The notes below the pieces were generated by a model. The model was given only the letters and a program-made list of their open reading frames with translations. It did no database searches and was not told the DNA's origin. Positions 11,149 through 21,640 of a stretch of DNA of 64,000 nucleotides are shown in pieces. Position 1 is the first letter of the stretch; every line of letters starts with the position of its first letter. The DNA is from Pyrus communis (lineage: Eukaryota; Streptophyta; Magnoliopsida; Rosales; Rosaceae): positions 18,636,807 through 18,700,806 of the forward strand of contig NC_084815.1 of the NCBI RefSeq assembly GCF_963583255.1. Reading direction: 5' to 3'. Made by a program: the position numbers and the translations under genes.

Positions 11149-12198
11149 GAGCAGTTCCAGCGTGAGAACCCTCCCCCCAAGAATACACTATGCTATCCAT
11201 CCAGTGAACAGTAACTGCCCTTAATGAACAGTAATCACCTTTTGCATCTCCACCATTGCATTTCAATAACCCTGGCAATAAGCAATAAAATATTAATATT
11301 TTTTTATTTATAAAATAATACAAAATAATTATTTAAAAAAAAAGTAAAAATTAAAGATTAAAGATGCAAATTCCATTGAAAAGTTAATGCAGCTTTTCAC
11401 ATTTTAACTAGTCAAATTTTTACTAAAGTTTTCATCTTTAAAACAGTTTGCTCAAGCAATTGACTAACCAAATCAAAACTCGCACAAACCCCAGAAGAAG
11501 ATTTCAATGGTGTCGAGAATATCTCCGAAGAGCAAGGGCAAGACTCCGGCGAAGCCCTCCAAGGGCTTGAAGGAGCGCTCAGTGGCTCAATCCTTCAAGG
11601 AGCGGAGCACGTAGGCCATGAAGAAGGCCAAGGTCGTCACCCACTACGGCTTCATTCCCCTGGTCATCATCTTCGGCATGAACTTGGAACCCAAGCCACA
11701 ACTTTTCCAACTTCTCAGCCCTGTCTGATCCGATCTAGGTCGGATCATCCATTTTCCGTGCTGGGTTTTCAGTATTGTTTCTAATGGGTTTTGTAATTGG
11801 ATTTGAGGAATTTCATATATGCTTTTGCTTAAACTGACGAATGGGCACTTTTCATTGAGGATGTTGCCTTTTGTTGTTGGATTTATGCTGTGTATAAAAT
11901 TTGGGGTTTCTGCTTCGTCGCCGCTGTCGATCCATCGTGAGACAACGACGTCGTTCAAGAACCATGAAGGTTGAGAGAGAGAAAGGGAAGTTCGGCCCGT
12001 CCATCACGTGGTTGACGTCGCCCAGACGTTAGCCTTGCGTCACATGCCCTTCGGGTTCTCGGGCTGGCAACTCTTGTCGGGCCTCTCCCTCGGGCCCGTT
12101 CGGGCTCCATCGTCAGCACACGCTGGACCAAGTTACTCGGGCTTTTGGCCCTGTTTGAGAGCCAGTCCACTGGGCTATTGCCCACGGTGGAACTGCTC
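11149..12198. mobile_element. Non-autonomous PIF/Harbinger-like element carrying a TOM7 copy
   Basis: The left end GAGCAGTTCCAGCG (11149-11162) and the reverse complement of the right end, GAGCAGTTCCACCG, match at 13 of 14 bases. Both ends are flanked by TAA (11146-11148 and 12199-12201), the 3-bp TWA duplication typical of PIF/Harbinger. No transposase is seen in the 1050 bp. The inside holds an AT-rich left part, a TOM7-like reading frame (11507-11728) with a 3'UTR-like tail, and an unusually GC-rich right part (about 11990-12195). Confidence 0.7.
11507..11728 (+). pseudogene. TOM7: TOM7-like retrocopy (mitochondrial import receptor subunit)
   Basis: An intronless 74-codon frame runs from ATG at 11507 to TGA at 11726-11728, about the length of plant TOM7 proteins. 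The C-terminal half has the conserved [16 protein letters not shown] membrane segment and the ending QLFQLLSPV. The N terminus is a Lys/Ser/Pro-rich cytosolic tail. One in-frame TAG interrupts it just before AMKKAK, where the family normally has Trp. TOM7 is a small outer-membrane subunit of the TOM complex that modulates its assembly. Lack of introns and position inside a TIR element suggest a retrocopy or captured gene; a short protein from the internal ATG near 11618 is possible but unsupported. Confidence 0.8.
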
Positions 12199-12529
12199 TA
12201 AGAAGAACAAATTGCCACATATGTGAGCATTAACAAGAGCTTCAAATAAAAAACGTCATTTTAATCCTTGGCAAAGATGACTTTTAGACTAAAATCATGA
12301 GCAAGATCAAAATCTAATTTTCTTCCCTTGATACATTAATCACCTCATTTATTAATTATATTTTTGATGTTTTAATTATTTCTCTTTTTCTTCCTAATTT
12401 TAATGTATTAATTTTATTTCATTATAGTTATAATTTTCATTTCATTCATCGTAATATTATTTGTTGTAAACATTTAGATAAACTAATTTTTATTTTACAA
12501 TATATTTTGATATACTTTGTCTTCTTCAT

Positions 12530-13345
12530 TTGGGTACATTAAATTCATTATAATACATTTTGGTGCATACATTTAGGTACACACATTTGACACACCCCGA
12601 TCCGGGACGTTTACTAGGACTCCGAATTGAGCTGTGTTGGCCGACACCTGGAAGGTGACGAAGCCATAAAATGTAGTGATGTGGAAAATGTAAATAAATT
12701 TAAACCTAAAAGTGCCTAATCGAAGGAGAACATGATTGAACCCTTTTCATACGTGATGGTAGAGCATAAGAACAATACAATAATTAGGGTGAGGGTTATA
12801 CCACTAAGGATAACCATCTATTGAGATCTTGCCAAAATCCTCGTTTACACGTAAGCACAGCTACTAAACCTAGAGGATGATGAAGTCATAAGGTGTAGTG
12901 TAGTGGAAGAGAATGTGACTACTACTTTTAGGAGTTCTGTTACTCCTAGGATATGACAACTCATACCCACAAGCCTATACTCACCCAAATGATGAGTACA
13001 ACATCGAAAGGAAATCTAGGAATTAACGTTGGTTGGAAAGTACCAAGGCTAGAGAAAGAACTTGCTAATAATTTACTTTGGAAATGAACTTAAACGAAAG
13101 TCAAAGTTCTTGCCTCTAGGGGCATTTTTGTAAATTCACACTTTTAAAATTAATAAAAACTTAAAATTAGGGACAGGTTGTCAAACATTTCAGTACATAC
13201 ATTTCAATATAAACATTTAGGTACATTAATTCAATATAATATATTTTGGTACATTAGTTTAATATAATACATTTGGGTATATAAATTTCGGTACTAACAT
13301 TTAAATACATTAATTCAATATAATACATTTCAGTACTAACATTTA
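12530..13345. repeat. AT-rich minisatellite interrupted by a solo LTR
   Basis: Imperfect units of about 40 bp with words such as TAATACATTT and ACATTTAGGTAC lie on both sides of the LTR at 12588-13184. The right block (13190-13345) has about four units and the left block at least one. No gene overlaps. Confidence 0.65.
12588..13184 (-). mobile_element. Solo LTR, internally deleted member of the gypsy family seen at 50231-58571
   Basis: It starts TGACACACCCCGATCCGG and ends GGACAGGTTGTCAA, matching the ends of the LTRs at 50231-52814 and 55411-58571. It is 597 bp against about 2.6-3.2 kb for those, so most of the middle is missing. ACATT flanks both sides (12583-12587 and 13185-13189), a 5-bp duplication, if the right end is taken as having lost one base of the family end TGTCACA. 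Confidence 0.75.
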
Positions 13346-13716
13346 GGTACGTTAATTGAGTTTTCCAAGTTTGAAGAATGTTAAATAAAATTAATAAATT
13401 TTAAAAAAACTTTTGCTTGGTCAAAATATATATTAAAATGTGTATATTAATAAATTTAAATATTTAAAGGGAGACATTGAATAAAATACACATTAATTAT
13501 TTTGACTGAAGGATACATCAAGGGACTATAATCAATATGTAATTTAACATCAAATTTATTTTAAATTTCAATATTCTTCAATGATTAAAGTTAGAAAATC
13601 CCTTAATAAATTATAGTCAAAGAAGATGAGCGATTTTATTTCATTTATTTTTTTATCGCCACCACCCATTGTATGATCCTTAAGATGAGATCATGAGATG
13701 ACCTGTACTTATGTAA

Positions 13717-14370
13717 TTAACATTCACAAAAACAAGTGCCACTTTTACAGTTGATATTTTTGCAGCCACGAGGACAAAACTCTGTCGCATCTACTGCTTC
13801 AACTTGAAACTCTTTTTCTTTACTCCCACAATTTACAGCGGATGTGCATACACCATGTACACATTTGCCAGTCGGACCGCAGTCTTCGTTCCCCACACAC
13901 AGAAAATGGGATCCTCCATAAACCTTCAACAGTGAACCTACAAAATGCAACAGGTTAATATATATATACACACACATACTATTCCATTGGCCTGCACCTC
14001 CTGTACCAAAACTATAAACCAGGCTCACATATATTTGAACGGTTTATGCTTCAAAACATCAACCACAAATTATTTATAAAAAATTAGACAAACCTAAAAC
14101 TGGACATCCAATTGTACTAAAAAAACGAACATAGTGTTTCTTGAAAACACTAAAATAACTATAATTTCATCCAATGATCATATATATATGGCTTCTCACT
14201 TGAGTGATTTTTTCCTTTTTACATATAATCTTTTAGAGAAGACTTAAAAGAGAAATGATATGAAATTTTAAAATACAAAGCCAAGTGAGCCCTATGAGAG
14301 AGAGAGAGAGAGAGTAACAACTTGTAGTGATAAAGAGGAGCAGCAAAAGTGTCAATTTGATAGTCGTCAT
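13717..14370 (-). CDS. CRP-2: small secreted cysteine-rich peptide (intact)
   Basis: Two exons on the minus strand, 14370-14319 and 13937-13717, give a 90-residue peptide. Residues 1-17 form a hydrophobic signal peptide (MTTIKLTLLLLFITT). The intron starts inside a CT microsatellite (donor GTTACT) and ends TTTTGTAG. The mature part has cysteines at 18, 31, 37, 43, 48, 54, 72, 76, 81, 86, 88 and 90. The first block (C-x5-C-x5-C-x4-C) recalls nodule-specific or defensin-like peptides. The last block (C-x3-C then C-x-C) recalls the cysteine-stabilised alpha-beta fold. One intron right after the signal peptide is usual in those families. The donor is inferred from the phase shared by all copies. 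It is predicted to be apoplastic; the function is unknown. A TATA box lies at 14454-14449. Confidence 0.72.
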
Positions 14371-14448
14371 GTTAGGTTATGTGATCAATCAAAAGTTACA
14401 AGAGAAGATTTTGCTTGTTGTATGTAAGTTTGAATTTGTGAGAATCAA

Positions 14449-14454
14449 TATATA
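14449..14454 (-). promoter_or_regulatory. TATA box of CRP-2
   Basis: TATATA lies about 80 bases upstream of the CRP-2 ATG. The same block (TATATA or ATATATTGA next to a GGGACA word) precedes CRP-1 (near 1172), CRP-3 (near 14952) and CRP-5 (near 48328) at a similar spacing, counting CRP-3 without its MITE. Confidence 0.6.
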
Positions 14455-14960
14455 GGGACATAGAATTGAGCTAATTTAGCAAGAATTATATTCCTAGAAC
14501 GATAGTTGGTAAAATGGGATTTTGTAGATTTGTTTGAAAGGTTTTTCCTATTTAGAAGATATTTTCATTCCATGATAAGATTTTTTATTTTCTACATTGA
14601 CATTTTTGCTATATATTTTGAAAAGGTCTATACTGAATTACTTAAGAAAATCTCAACATTCTTAAATTCAACGAAAGTTTTAGAATGTTAGGATACTACA
14701 AAAATACTTTTAAACCTAATTTCAAATATGGGAGCTCTATCTATATAGATACCCATTTATTTGAAAAGGAAAATAGGTTCATTTCAATAAATATCGCAAA
14801 AAATATTAACGTAATAAATAAAAACCTCATCATAGAATGAAATTATCTTGTAAATAGGAAAAACCTAATTTCGAAGTGATACAAAATCTCGTGTGAGTAA
14901 TTTTCTTCTAGGAACGAAAATATTTCTAAATTTGCTAAATTCTATGTCCCTACATATTGA
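14455..14960. repeat. Inverted-repeat bidirectional promoter region of CRP-2/CRP-3
   Basis: The left arm (about 14455-14600) and the right arm (about 14820-14960) are inverted copies of one promoter block. Both contain GGGACATAGAATT, a GATTTTGTA word and TTTTTCCTATTT in the same order when read away from each gene. The same block recurs upstream of CRP-1, CRP-4 and CRP-5. It looks like an inverted gene duplication that left two genes head to head. Confidence 0.65.
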
Positions 14961-14980
14961 TTCCCACAAACATCAACTTA

Positions 14981-15354
14981 GACCATCTTCAAAGGAAATA
15001 TCAAATTATAAGAGTCAAATTACAATTGATGACTGATATGTTAATCTGAAGCTGTATGCCAAATTTTGTATTTCTCTAACCGAATTGTTAAATATTATTT
15101 TATTATTTAAATAAAGCTTTAAATGATTGTAATTATTATAAAAATGTTGAAACAAAATTTTATTAGTTGAAATATTAGTGGAATAAGGGACCCACTACTA
15201 AAATGAATTAAAAATAAATTTGACATTGATGTCAAATTTGACATCAAATCATTAAGCCTTCAAACAAATAACACTTCGGTTAGAGAGACTTTTGATGTCA
15301 AATATGCACAATAACATTCCACCTAAGATTTTGACACCTCCCTTAAAAATGCTC
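14981..15354. mobile_element. Tourist-like MITE in the CRP-3 leader
   Basis: The ends GACCATCTTCAAAGG and (reverse complement of right) GAGCATTTTTAAGGG are imperfect inverted repeats. TTA flanks both sides (14978-14980 and 15355-15357), as in PIF/Harbinger MITEs. Removing these 374 bp plus one TTA restores the roughly 85-base TATA-to-ATG spacing seen in CRP-2 and CRP-5. No coding capacity. Confidence 0.7.
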
Positions 15355-15412
15355 TTACACACCAAAATCTAAAATCTTCCCTCATAGGTTTTGACTGATT
15401 ACATAACCTAAA

Positions 15413-15646
15413 ATGACATCGATCAGGATGAAGGGGCTAATGAAACAGTATTGGCCTGAAGGTGTCTGGTGAATTTTTTTATTCCATGTTTTTTCGGACA
15501 AAGAGTGCAATCCGTAGGGTTCAGTGCAGGATTGCAAATGCGTTGGTGGGAAATGCGCATGCCCTCTTTTGGATCATAAACAAAAAGAGTTCCATGTTGA
15601 GCAGTAGATGCGACAGATTGTGCTTATAATCGTGGCTGTGCCAACT
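15413..15646 (+). pseudogene. CRP-3: truncated cysteine-rich peptide pseudogene
   Basis: The ATG at 15413 and its context match CRP-5 (48412), but after six codons the sequence jumps by deletion into the intron and the Cys-rich exon, and a TGA follows near 15468. The exon-2 part still resembles CRP-5: a TGCAAATGCGTTG segment, GATGCGACAGATTGTGCTTA and GGCTGTGCCAACTGA. The signal peptide is lost, so no secreted peptide can be made. Confidence 0.75.
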
Positions 15647-15690
15647 GAAAAAATGAAATCTGTTTTTGGAAGTGTTAATGGAGAAATTCA

Positions 15691-15884
15691 TGTTTCCCGG
15701 TGATCTTATCATAAAAAGTAATTTTGTTGAATTTGCGAAAAACACTTTAATAAATGGTAATACAACTTCCTAAACCATCAAAGCATATGTTTCCCCGTGA
15801 TCTTATCATAAAAGGTAATTTTGTTGAATTTGCCAAAAACACTTTAATAAATGGTAATACAACTTCCTAAACCATCAAAGCATA
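15691..15884. repeat. 96 bp tandem duplication downstream of CRP-3
   Basis: A unit starting TGTTTCCCGGTGATCTTATC repeats with a period of 96 bases and few differences. A related single copy lies after CRP-5 near 49940-49985, so it belongs to the 3' flank of that gene pair. Confidence 0.8.
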
Positions 15885-16429
15885 TTAAACAACGATTCAC
15901 AAGTTCCCACCCAGCCGCCTATATAAAACACAATTTATAGAACACCAAATTATCACAACCGATTAAACCATAAAATTCTCAATTAATTATTGACGGAATT
16001 GCCAAACATCAAAAATATCAACAGCCTTGTTGAATAAATCCCCGTATGCAGTTGATCATTATGGAGGATACCAACTACCAAGTTCCATGCTCGATGACGA
16101 CCAATGCAATACGAGGGTTCACAGCAGAAATGCAAAGGGTAATGCTAGGGAATGGAAGTTGATTGAATTACTACTTAAGTATTATTTAACCTGCTTATTT
16201 TTTATTGATAACATACCATTTAGTTTGCAAATTTAGTCTACAAATTTAGCATATACCTAGCATTAGCCAAATGCAAATGTTTACTTCAAAATGCAAATTC
16301 AAATGCCCCGTTCATTATAATAATAAATTAGAAAAATAGATTCATGTTAAAGCACTAGATGCGAGTGTTAATTAAGTCAATAAAGGTTGCCCCAAAATCT
16401 CATCAGAAAGAGTATTTGAGCAGGCAAAT

Positions 16430-16800
16430 ATTTTGTTCCGTTTATACTCAATGACACCACATGATTGTACAAAAGTTTCGGCAATGCCGTGAAATATGAC
16501 ACTCCGTCGACCCATTTATAAGTTTTTCGGTGATGATGGCCTTGACCTTGCTAGTTACGTACATCACCAGTTGAATGGTGTTTGCGATACTTTTGGAAAT
16601 CGATTCAATTCATGCTTCTATTTGCAATAGAAAAATCATTGGAGCACCGTTGGTTTATTTCTGTTGATTTCTTGCTGAGTTTGATAAGGGTAATGGTGAT
16701 AACAATGAATGGAAGAAAAGGGTGCCCCAATTGCTCGGTTGGACATTGTTTTGGAAGGTTCGTTGGGTTATTGTTGCAACCCCTCTAATTGCTAATTGTC
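16430..16800 (+). pseudogene. SBT relic: fragments of the catalytic-domain exon
   Basis: Around 16620-16720 the plus strand keeps pieces of the SBT exon after the Asp motif: TTTGCAATAGAAAAATCATT corresponds to the CNRKIIGA segment, and GGTGCCCCAATTGCTCGGTT to GAPNARL. Frames are broken. The flank 16430-16560 (ACTCAATGACACCACATG, GTCGACCCATTTATAA) is shared with 43850-44420, so relic and flank were duplicated together. Confidence 0.6.
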
Positions 16801-16807
16801 TCATGAA

Positions 16808-17175
16808 CAAACCATATAAAAGGCCAACCGAACATTAGGGACACCAACTCTAACTATCGCACGACCATCTCTTGTAGTCAAACGTTGTAGTGCCAGAAGC
16901 CTGAGTACCATGTCCAATTGCATATATTGGGGATCAGAACATGAACTGCTTTCTTATAAAACGCGGCAAGTAATTCAGTGGACAACCCAACCCAACGGGA
17001 ACTAACATCACAACCTTCTTCCAGTTGGATGGAACTGACAATAATGCCCTTTTAAAAAGCAGTTGAGAGTATATATATTCACCAAAAACATCTGATTCTT
17101 GTAGAAATGTAGCCTTTACCTGTCGAAGCAATATCAGTCTGGAAACGGAAGGCCAGATGTGAGTCAATTTGGTCT
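16808..17175 (-). pseudogene. SBT relic on the opposite strand
   Basis: Read on the minus strand, 17160-16900 keeps an IWPSVS segment (compare IWPES), a VPSNWKK segment (compare PTRWKG) and, near 16926-16900, CAATTGGACATGGTACTCA (compare the GHGTH region). Frames and stops are broken. It abuts the plus-strand relic at 16800, so it is a second inverted junction besides the one at 19618. Confidence 0.55.
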
Positions 17176-17519
17176 TCATTTGTTAGGCAAGACAATGAAG
17201 AGAAAGAACACCAGCAAGAGAAGGGTTTTACTTACTCTTAATTGCTTACAGCTAAGCACAAAAGACATCTAATTGCCTCCTCTCTTCTTCAGAGGTCTCC
17301 ATTGGATTTCTTCATTGAAGAAGACTGACTTACGTGAACGGGTTCACCGTTGCCGTAGTATCATGTTCCAATAAGGATTTGAATGTGTGACCCTAAAAAT
17401 TATAATGCCTACATGGTGCATAGGTTAAGTAACTATGAGCTAATTACATCATTCTTGTGAAAGTAGGTGTGCCAACTCACAACCGAGCTTAGTCGCATAA
17501 GTAGAATAGTTGTGCTGAT

Positions 17520-19608
17520 GGCAGTGTCGAAGTCTGTTGGAATCCTAACCTCTTGCTCATCCTCTGATACATTAAGAGTTATGGATGAAGCAATACATGC
17601 GGGGTTTTTTTAGTGCATTCACATTTGGTAAGCATGATCCGGACACTAAACTAGTATTATGGCTTCTGATCGTACAATCTTCACATCCACTTCCAAATAA
17701 ATTATCCACTTTACTGTGAAATTGCTTCCCATACCCACCCTTATCAATATAAGGAGCATGAGTAACGACTGATGATGTCTTGAAATGTAATGGAAACTAA
17801 GTAACTAAATTTTCTCCTAATTTCTCTGCAAATCTAATAAAAAAAGTCAAGAAAATAGTTTTGCTTCAATTGAATTTTAATTAAATATGTACAACTCGGC
17901 AGTGCTTCTAAATTTCTAATAGACCATAACTAAATTATTGACAAAATGTAACTAAGAGTACCTTATTTATACAACTTTCAATAAAAAAGAATATTTAATT
18001 AAGTGCTCTGATTCTTATGTTTCAGCAAGGAATTGGCCTCCAAATTTATCGTATACAATTGTAACACGATTTGTCTAGGTTTGCAGCCAAGCTCACGAAG
18101 TCTCTAGCTCAAAAATTTGTAGGTGCAATAAAGATGTCTGGTTTGTAAATTAAGATATGAATGATTTTACTTAATGTTCTGCTTGTTTATTTCTCATTTT
18201 TTAACATATTGGTCAATCCAAAGTTGCCTGAGATAGTTTGCATCATATCAATTAGGATACACAATCTGCAAACAATTAGGAGTTAGCATTATCTTGTCCT
18301 TTCTCCTCATTCCATTTCCAATATTATTCTCATCAGTAGCATGAGCGATGGTGTTATCATAGGTAGGTGTACTTGACTCAGGTTGCTCTCCTTTTCTCAC
18401 TCTCATGCAAATAGACACACATACCTATGCAATTGTCTATTAGCACAATCACTCAATGAACCAAAGTAGGTAATTGGCTAGTGTAGGAATCATTTAATGA
18501 AAAAAGGCTGAGAAAACTTCCACCCAATTGGAAGAATGCGAGTATGGAGACAAATCCAATGCTACAATACATTGCAATCGAAAAATCATTGGAGTTTAGT
18601 GGTTCATCAATGAATTTCTTGTAAAATATGGACCATTGTTTAAACATGAATTCATGGATCCTAGAGATGTAAATGGACATGGTACTCACATTGCTAGCAT
18701 CGCAGCTGGATCTTTTTGAACGATGTTAGCTTTAAGGATCTTGGTCTTGGGGCAATCAGAAGGGGGAGCCCCAAATGCTCGGTTGGCCATTTACAAAGTT
18801 TATTGGAATCCTGACCCTTTGCTCATCTGCTGATATATTGAGTTATGGATGGAAAAATACATGACGGGGTTCATGTGTTGTCACTATCAATTGGAGACCC
18901 ATTACCCTTACCTTTAGTGTCGATGATGTTATTGGTATCGGTGACTATAATGCTATGATAAGGGAAATTATTGTCGTCTGTGGGGCTGGAAATTGTGAAC
19001 ATATAACCCAAAGCAGTCGTAAACACTGCACCATGGATCATAAATGTTGCAACAAGCTCCATGGATCGAGCTTTTCTGACTTTCATTTCCTTAGGAAACA
19101 ATAAAACTTTACATGTCTGCAATTATAACAATGTTCGGTGTCGAAAATTGAGCAAGAATATTGGACAATCATCATCACAATTTTTCTTTAAAATTCTTAT
19201 AGGGTCAATCTCTATTTACAGGTCCAGAGATTGGATTTACAGGCTTGATATACTTAAGGTATCTTCTCTTATTTTGTACTCAAATATTCTCCTCTAATTT
19301 TATATTCGACGTACTTTATAGTTATCCTAAATTTATTAATCACGGCCCATTTTCAATATTGTTATCTGTTTACCGTGTGTGTGAATCCTTCTCATGACAT
19401 AATAAAACCATGGTAGCTCAAAAGATAATTCTCTGCTTCTCAAGTTATACGCAAGAAGTTCTGCAAGAAGCAGGTAGTGTTGGCCTAATCATAGCAACGA
19501 ACCCAACTAATCTTATGCTTCCAAGTGACGATGACTTTCCAATTATTGAAGTTGACCATTAGTATGGAACCCGATTACCATCTTATATCCTATCTACCAA
19601 GTATGTAA
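17520..19608 (+). pseudogene. SBT-B: decayed SBT3-type protease, plus-strand arm
   Basis: Remnants follow the exon order of SBT-A: exon 3-like 18028-18120 (GCAAGGAATTGGCCTC), exon 4-like 18222-18378, exon 5-like 18468-19115 (TGGACATGGTACTCACATTG keeps GHGTHI; GGGGCTGGAAATTG keeps part of the oxyanion loop), exon 6-like 19203-19258 and exon 7-like 19370-19602. Stops and frameshifts occur in most pieces. Exons 8-10 with the catalytic Ser are missing because the copy ends at the palindrome centre. The intron after the Asp motif is kept, so it is nearer SBT-A than SBT-D. A detached piece of exon 5 lies at 17520-17620. Confidence 0.8.
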
Positions 19609-21640
19609 CATTTGGCAATTAATTAATTTTACATACTTGGTAGACATGATATAAGATAGTATTTGAGTTCTATCCTCACATCCAACTTCAATAATTGGAA
19701 TGTCATCGTCACTTAGAAGCATAAGATCAGTTGGGTCCATTGCTATAATTAGACTGACACTACTAGCTTCTTGTAGAATTTCTTGTGTATCGGTTGAGAA
19801 GCAAAGAACCACATTTTCCAGCTACCATGGTTTTATTATGTGATGATAGGGATTCACACACACGGAAAATGGATAACAATATTAAAATGAGACGTGACTA
19901 ATAAATTTAGAATGACTACAAGCACGTCGAGTATAAAGTTAGAGGGAAATATTCCAATATAAAGTAATAAAAGATATTTTGAGTATATCTTGCCTGTAAA
20001 TCCATTATGGACTACTAAACAGTGATTGACCTTGCAAGAATATTGAAGAAAAATGGTGATGATGATTGTACAAAATTCTGGCTCAAATTCCAAAATTAAA
20101 ATTTGCTATAATTGCAGACTTGTAAAGTTTTATTGTCTTCTAAGGTAATGGAAGTTGGAAAAGCTCCATCCATGGAACTTGATTCAACATTTATGATCCA
20201 TGGTGCAATATTTATAATTGTTTGAGCAATAGGTCCACCATTTCCAACTTCACAAACGACAATAATTTCCTTTATCATAGCATGATTGGCATCGATAACA
20301 ATAGCATTATCGACACCAAAGGCAAGGGGTAATGGGACTCCTATTAACAACGACAAGACATGACTATCATGTATTGCTTCATCCGTAACTCTTAATACAT
20401 TAGCGGATGCAGAAGGGCCAAGATTCCAACAGACTTTGGAAATGGCCAACCGAGCATTTAGGACACCCCTTTTGATTGTCCCGAAACCAAGATCCTTAAA
20501 GCTAGCACCGTGCAAAAAGATCAAGCTACGACGCTGGTAGTCTGTGTACCATGTCCATTTACATTTGTAGGACCAATGAATTCAAGTTTAAAAGATAGTC
20601 CAAATTCTACAAGAAATTAATTGATGAACCAACAAACTCCAATGATTTTTCAATTGAATGTATTGTAGCATTAGATTTGTCCCGTACACACACCCTTGCA
20701 TTTGGGTGGAATTTTCCTTAGGCCTTTTATATTAAATGATTTTGACACTGGCCAAATACCTACTTTCGTTTATTGAGTGATTGTGCTAAAGAACAATTTG
20801 CATGTGTATGTGTGTGTGTGTCCGTTTGTACGAAAGAGAGAAAAAGAGAGCAAGCTAAGTCACATACATCTATGGTAACACCATCACGCATGCTATTGTT
20901 GAGAAGAATATTGGAAGTGTAATGAGGAGAAAGGCCAAGATAATCCCTAACTCCTAGTTGTTTGTCGATTGTGTATCCTACTTGGTAGGACTCGAACAAC
21001 CTTGGGCAACTTTAGATTGACCATTTTGTTAAAAAAAATGAAGGATAAACAATCAGCACATTAAGTAAAATAATTCATATCTTAATCTACAAACCGCAAA
21101 TCTTTATTGCACCTAAAAGTTTTTTAGGTTGAGACTTCGTGAGCTTGACTGCAAACCTAGAGAAACCGTGTCTTTTATTTTATATGAGAGATTTGGATGT
21201 CAATTCCTTGATGAAAGATAAGAGTTAGATCACTTAATTAAACATGCATCATTGAAAGTTGTATAAATAAGGTACTCTCAGTTACATTTTATCAATAACT
21301 TGGTTTATGGTCTACTAGATATTTAGAAGCACTAATGAGTTGTACATGTTTAATTAAAATTGAATTGAAGCAAAGTTGTTTCTTGACTTTTTAATCAGAT
21401 TTGCTGAGAAATTAGAAGGAAATCTAGTTACTTAGTTTCCATTACAATTGAAGACAGCAGCAGTCCTTGCTCATACTCCTTATTTTGATAATGGTTGGCA
21501 TGAGAAGAAATTTTACAGTAAGGTGAATAATTTCTATGGAAGTGGATGTGAAGATTGTAAGGTCAGAAGCCATGCTATTAGTTTAATGTCTAGATCATGA
21601 TTACCCAAATCTAATTGATGGATGCACTAAAACAGCCTGG
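17600..21640. repeat. Large inverted repeat (palindrome) of two SBT pseudogenes
   Basis: The left arm (about 17600-19608) and the right arm (about 19629-21640) are diverged reverse complements. GTATGTAA at 19601-19608 pairs with TTACATAC at 19629-19636, leaving a 20-base loop, and the match extends outward through exons 7 to 3. The outer ends are still recognisable: ACAATCTTCACATCCACTTC (about 17670) against its complement near 21545. The arms are imperfect with small indels. A transcript through the centre would fold into a long hairpin. Confidence 0.85.

Noticed and set aside
11644..11958. 104-codon minus-strand ORF
   Set aside because: Antisense shadow of the TOM7 copy and its tail.
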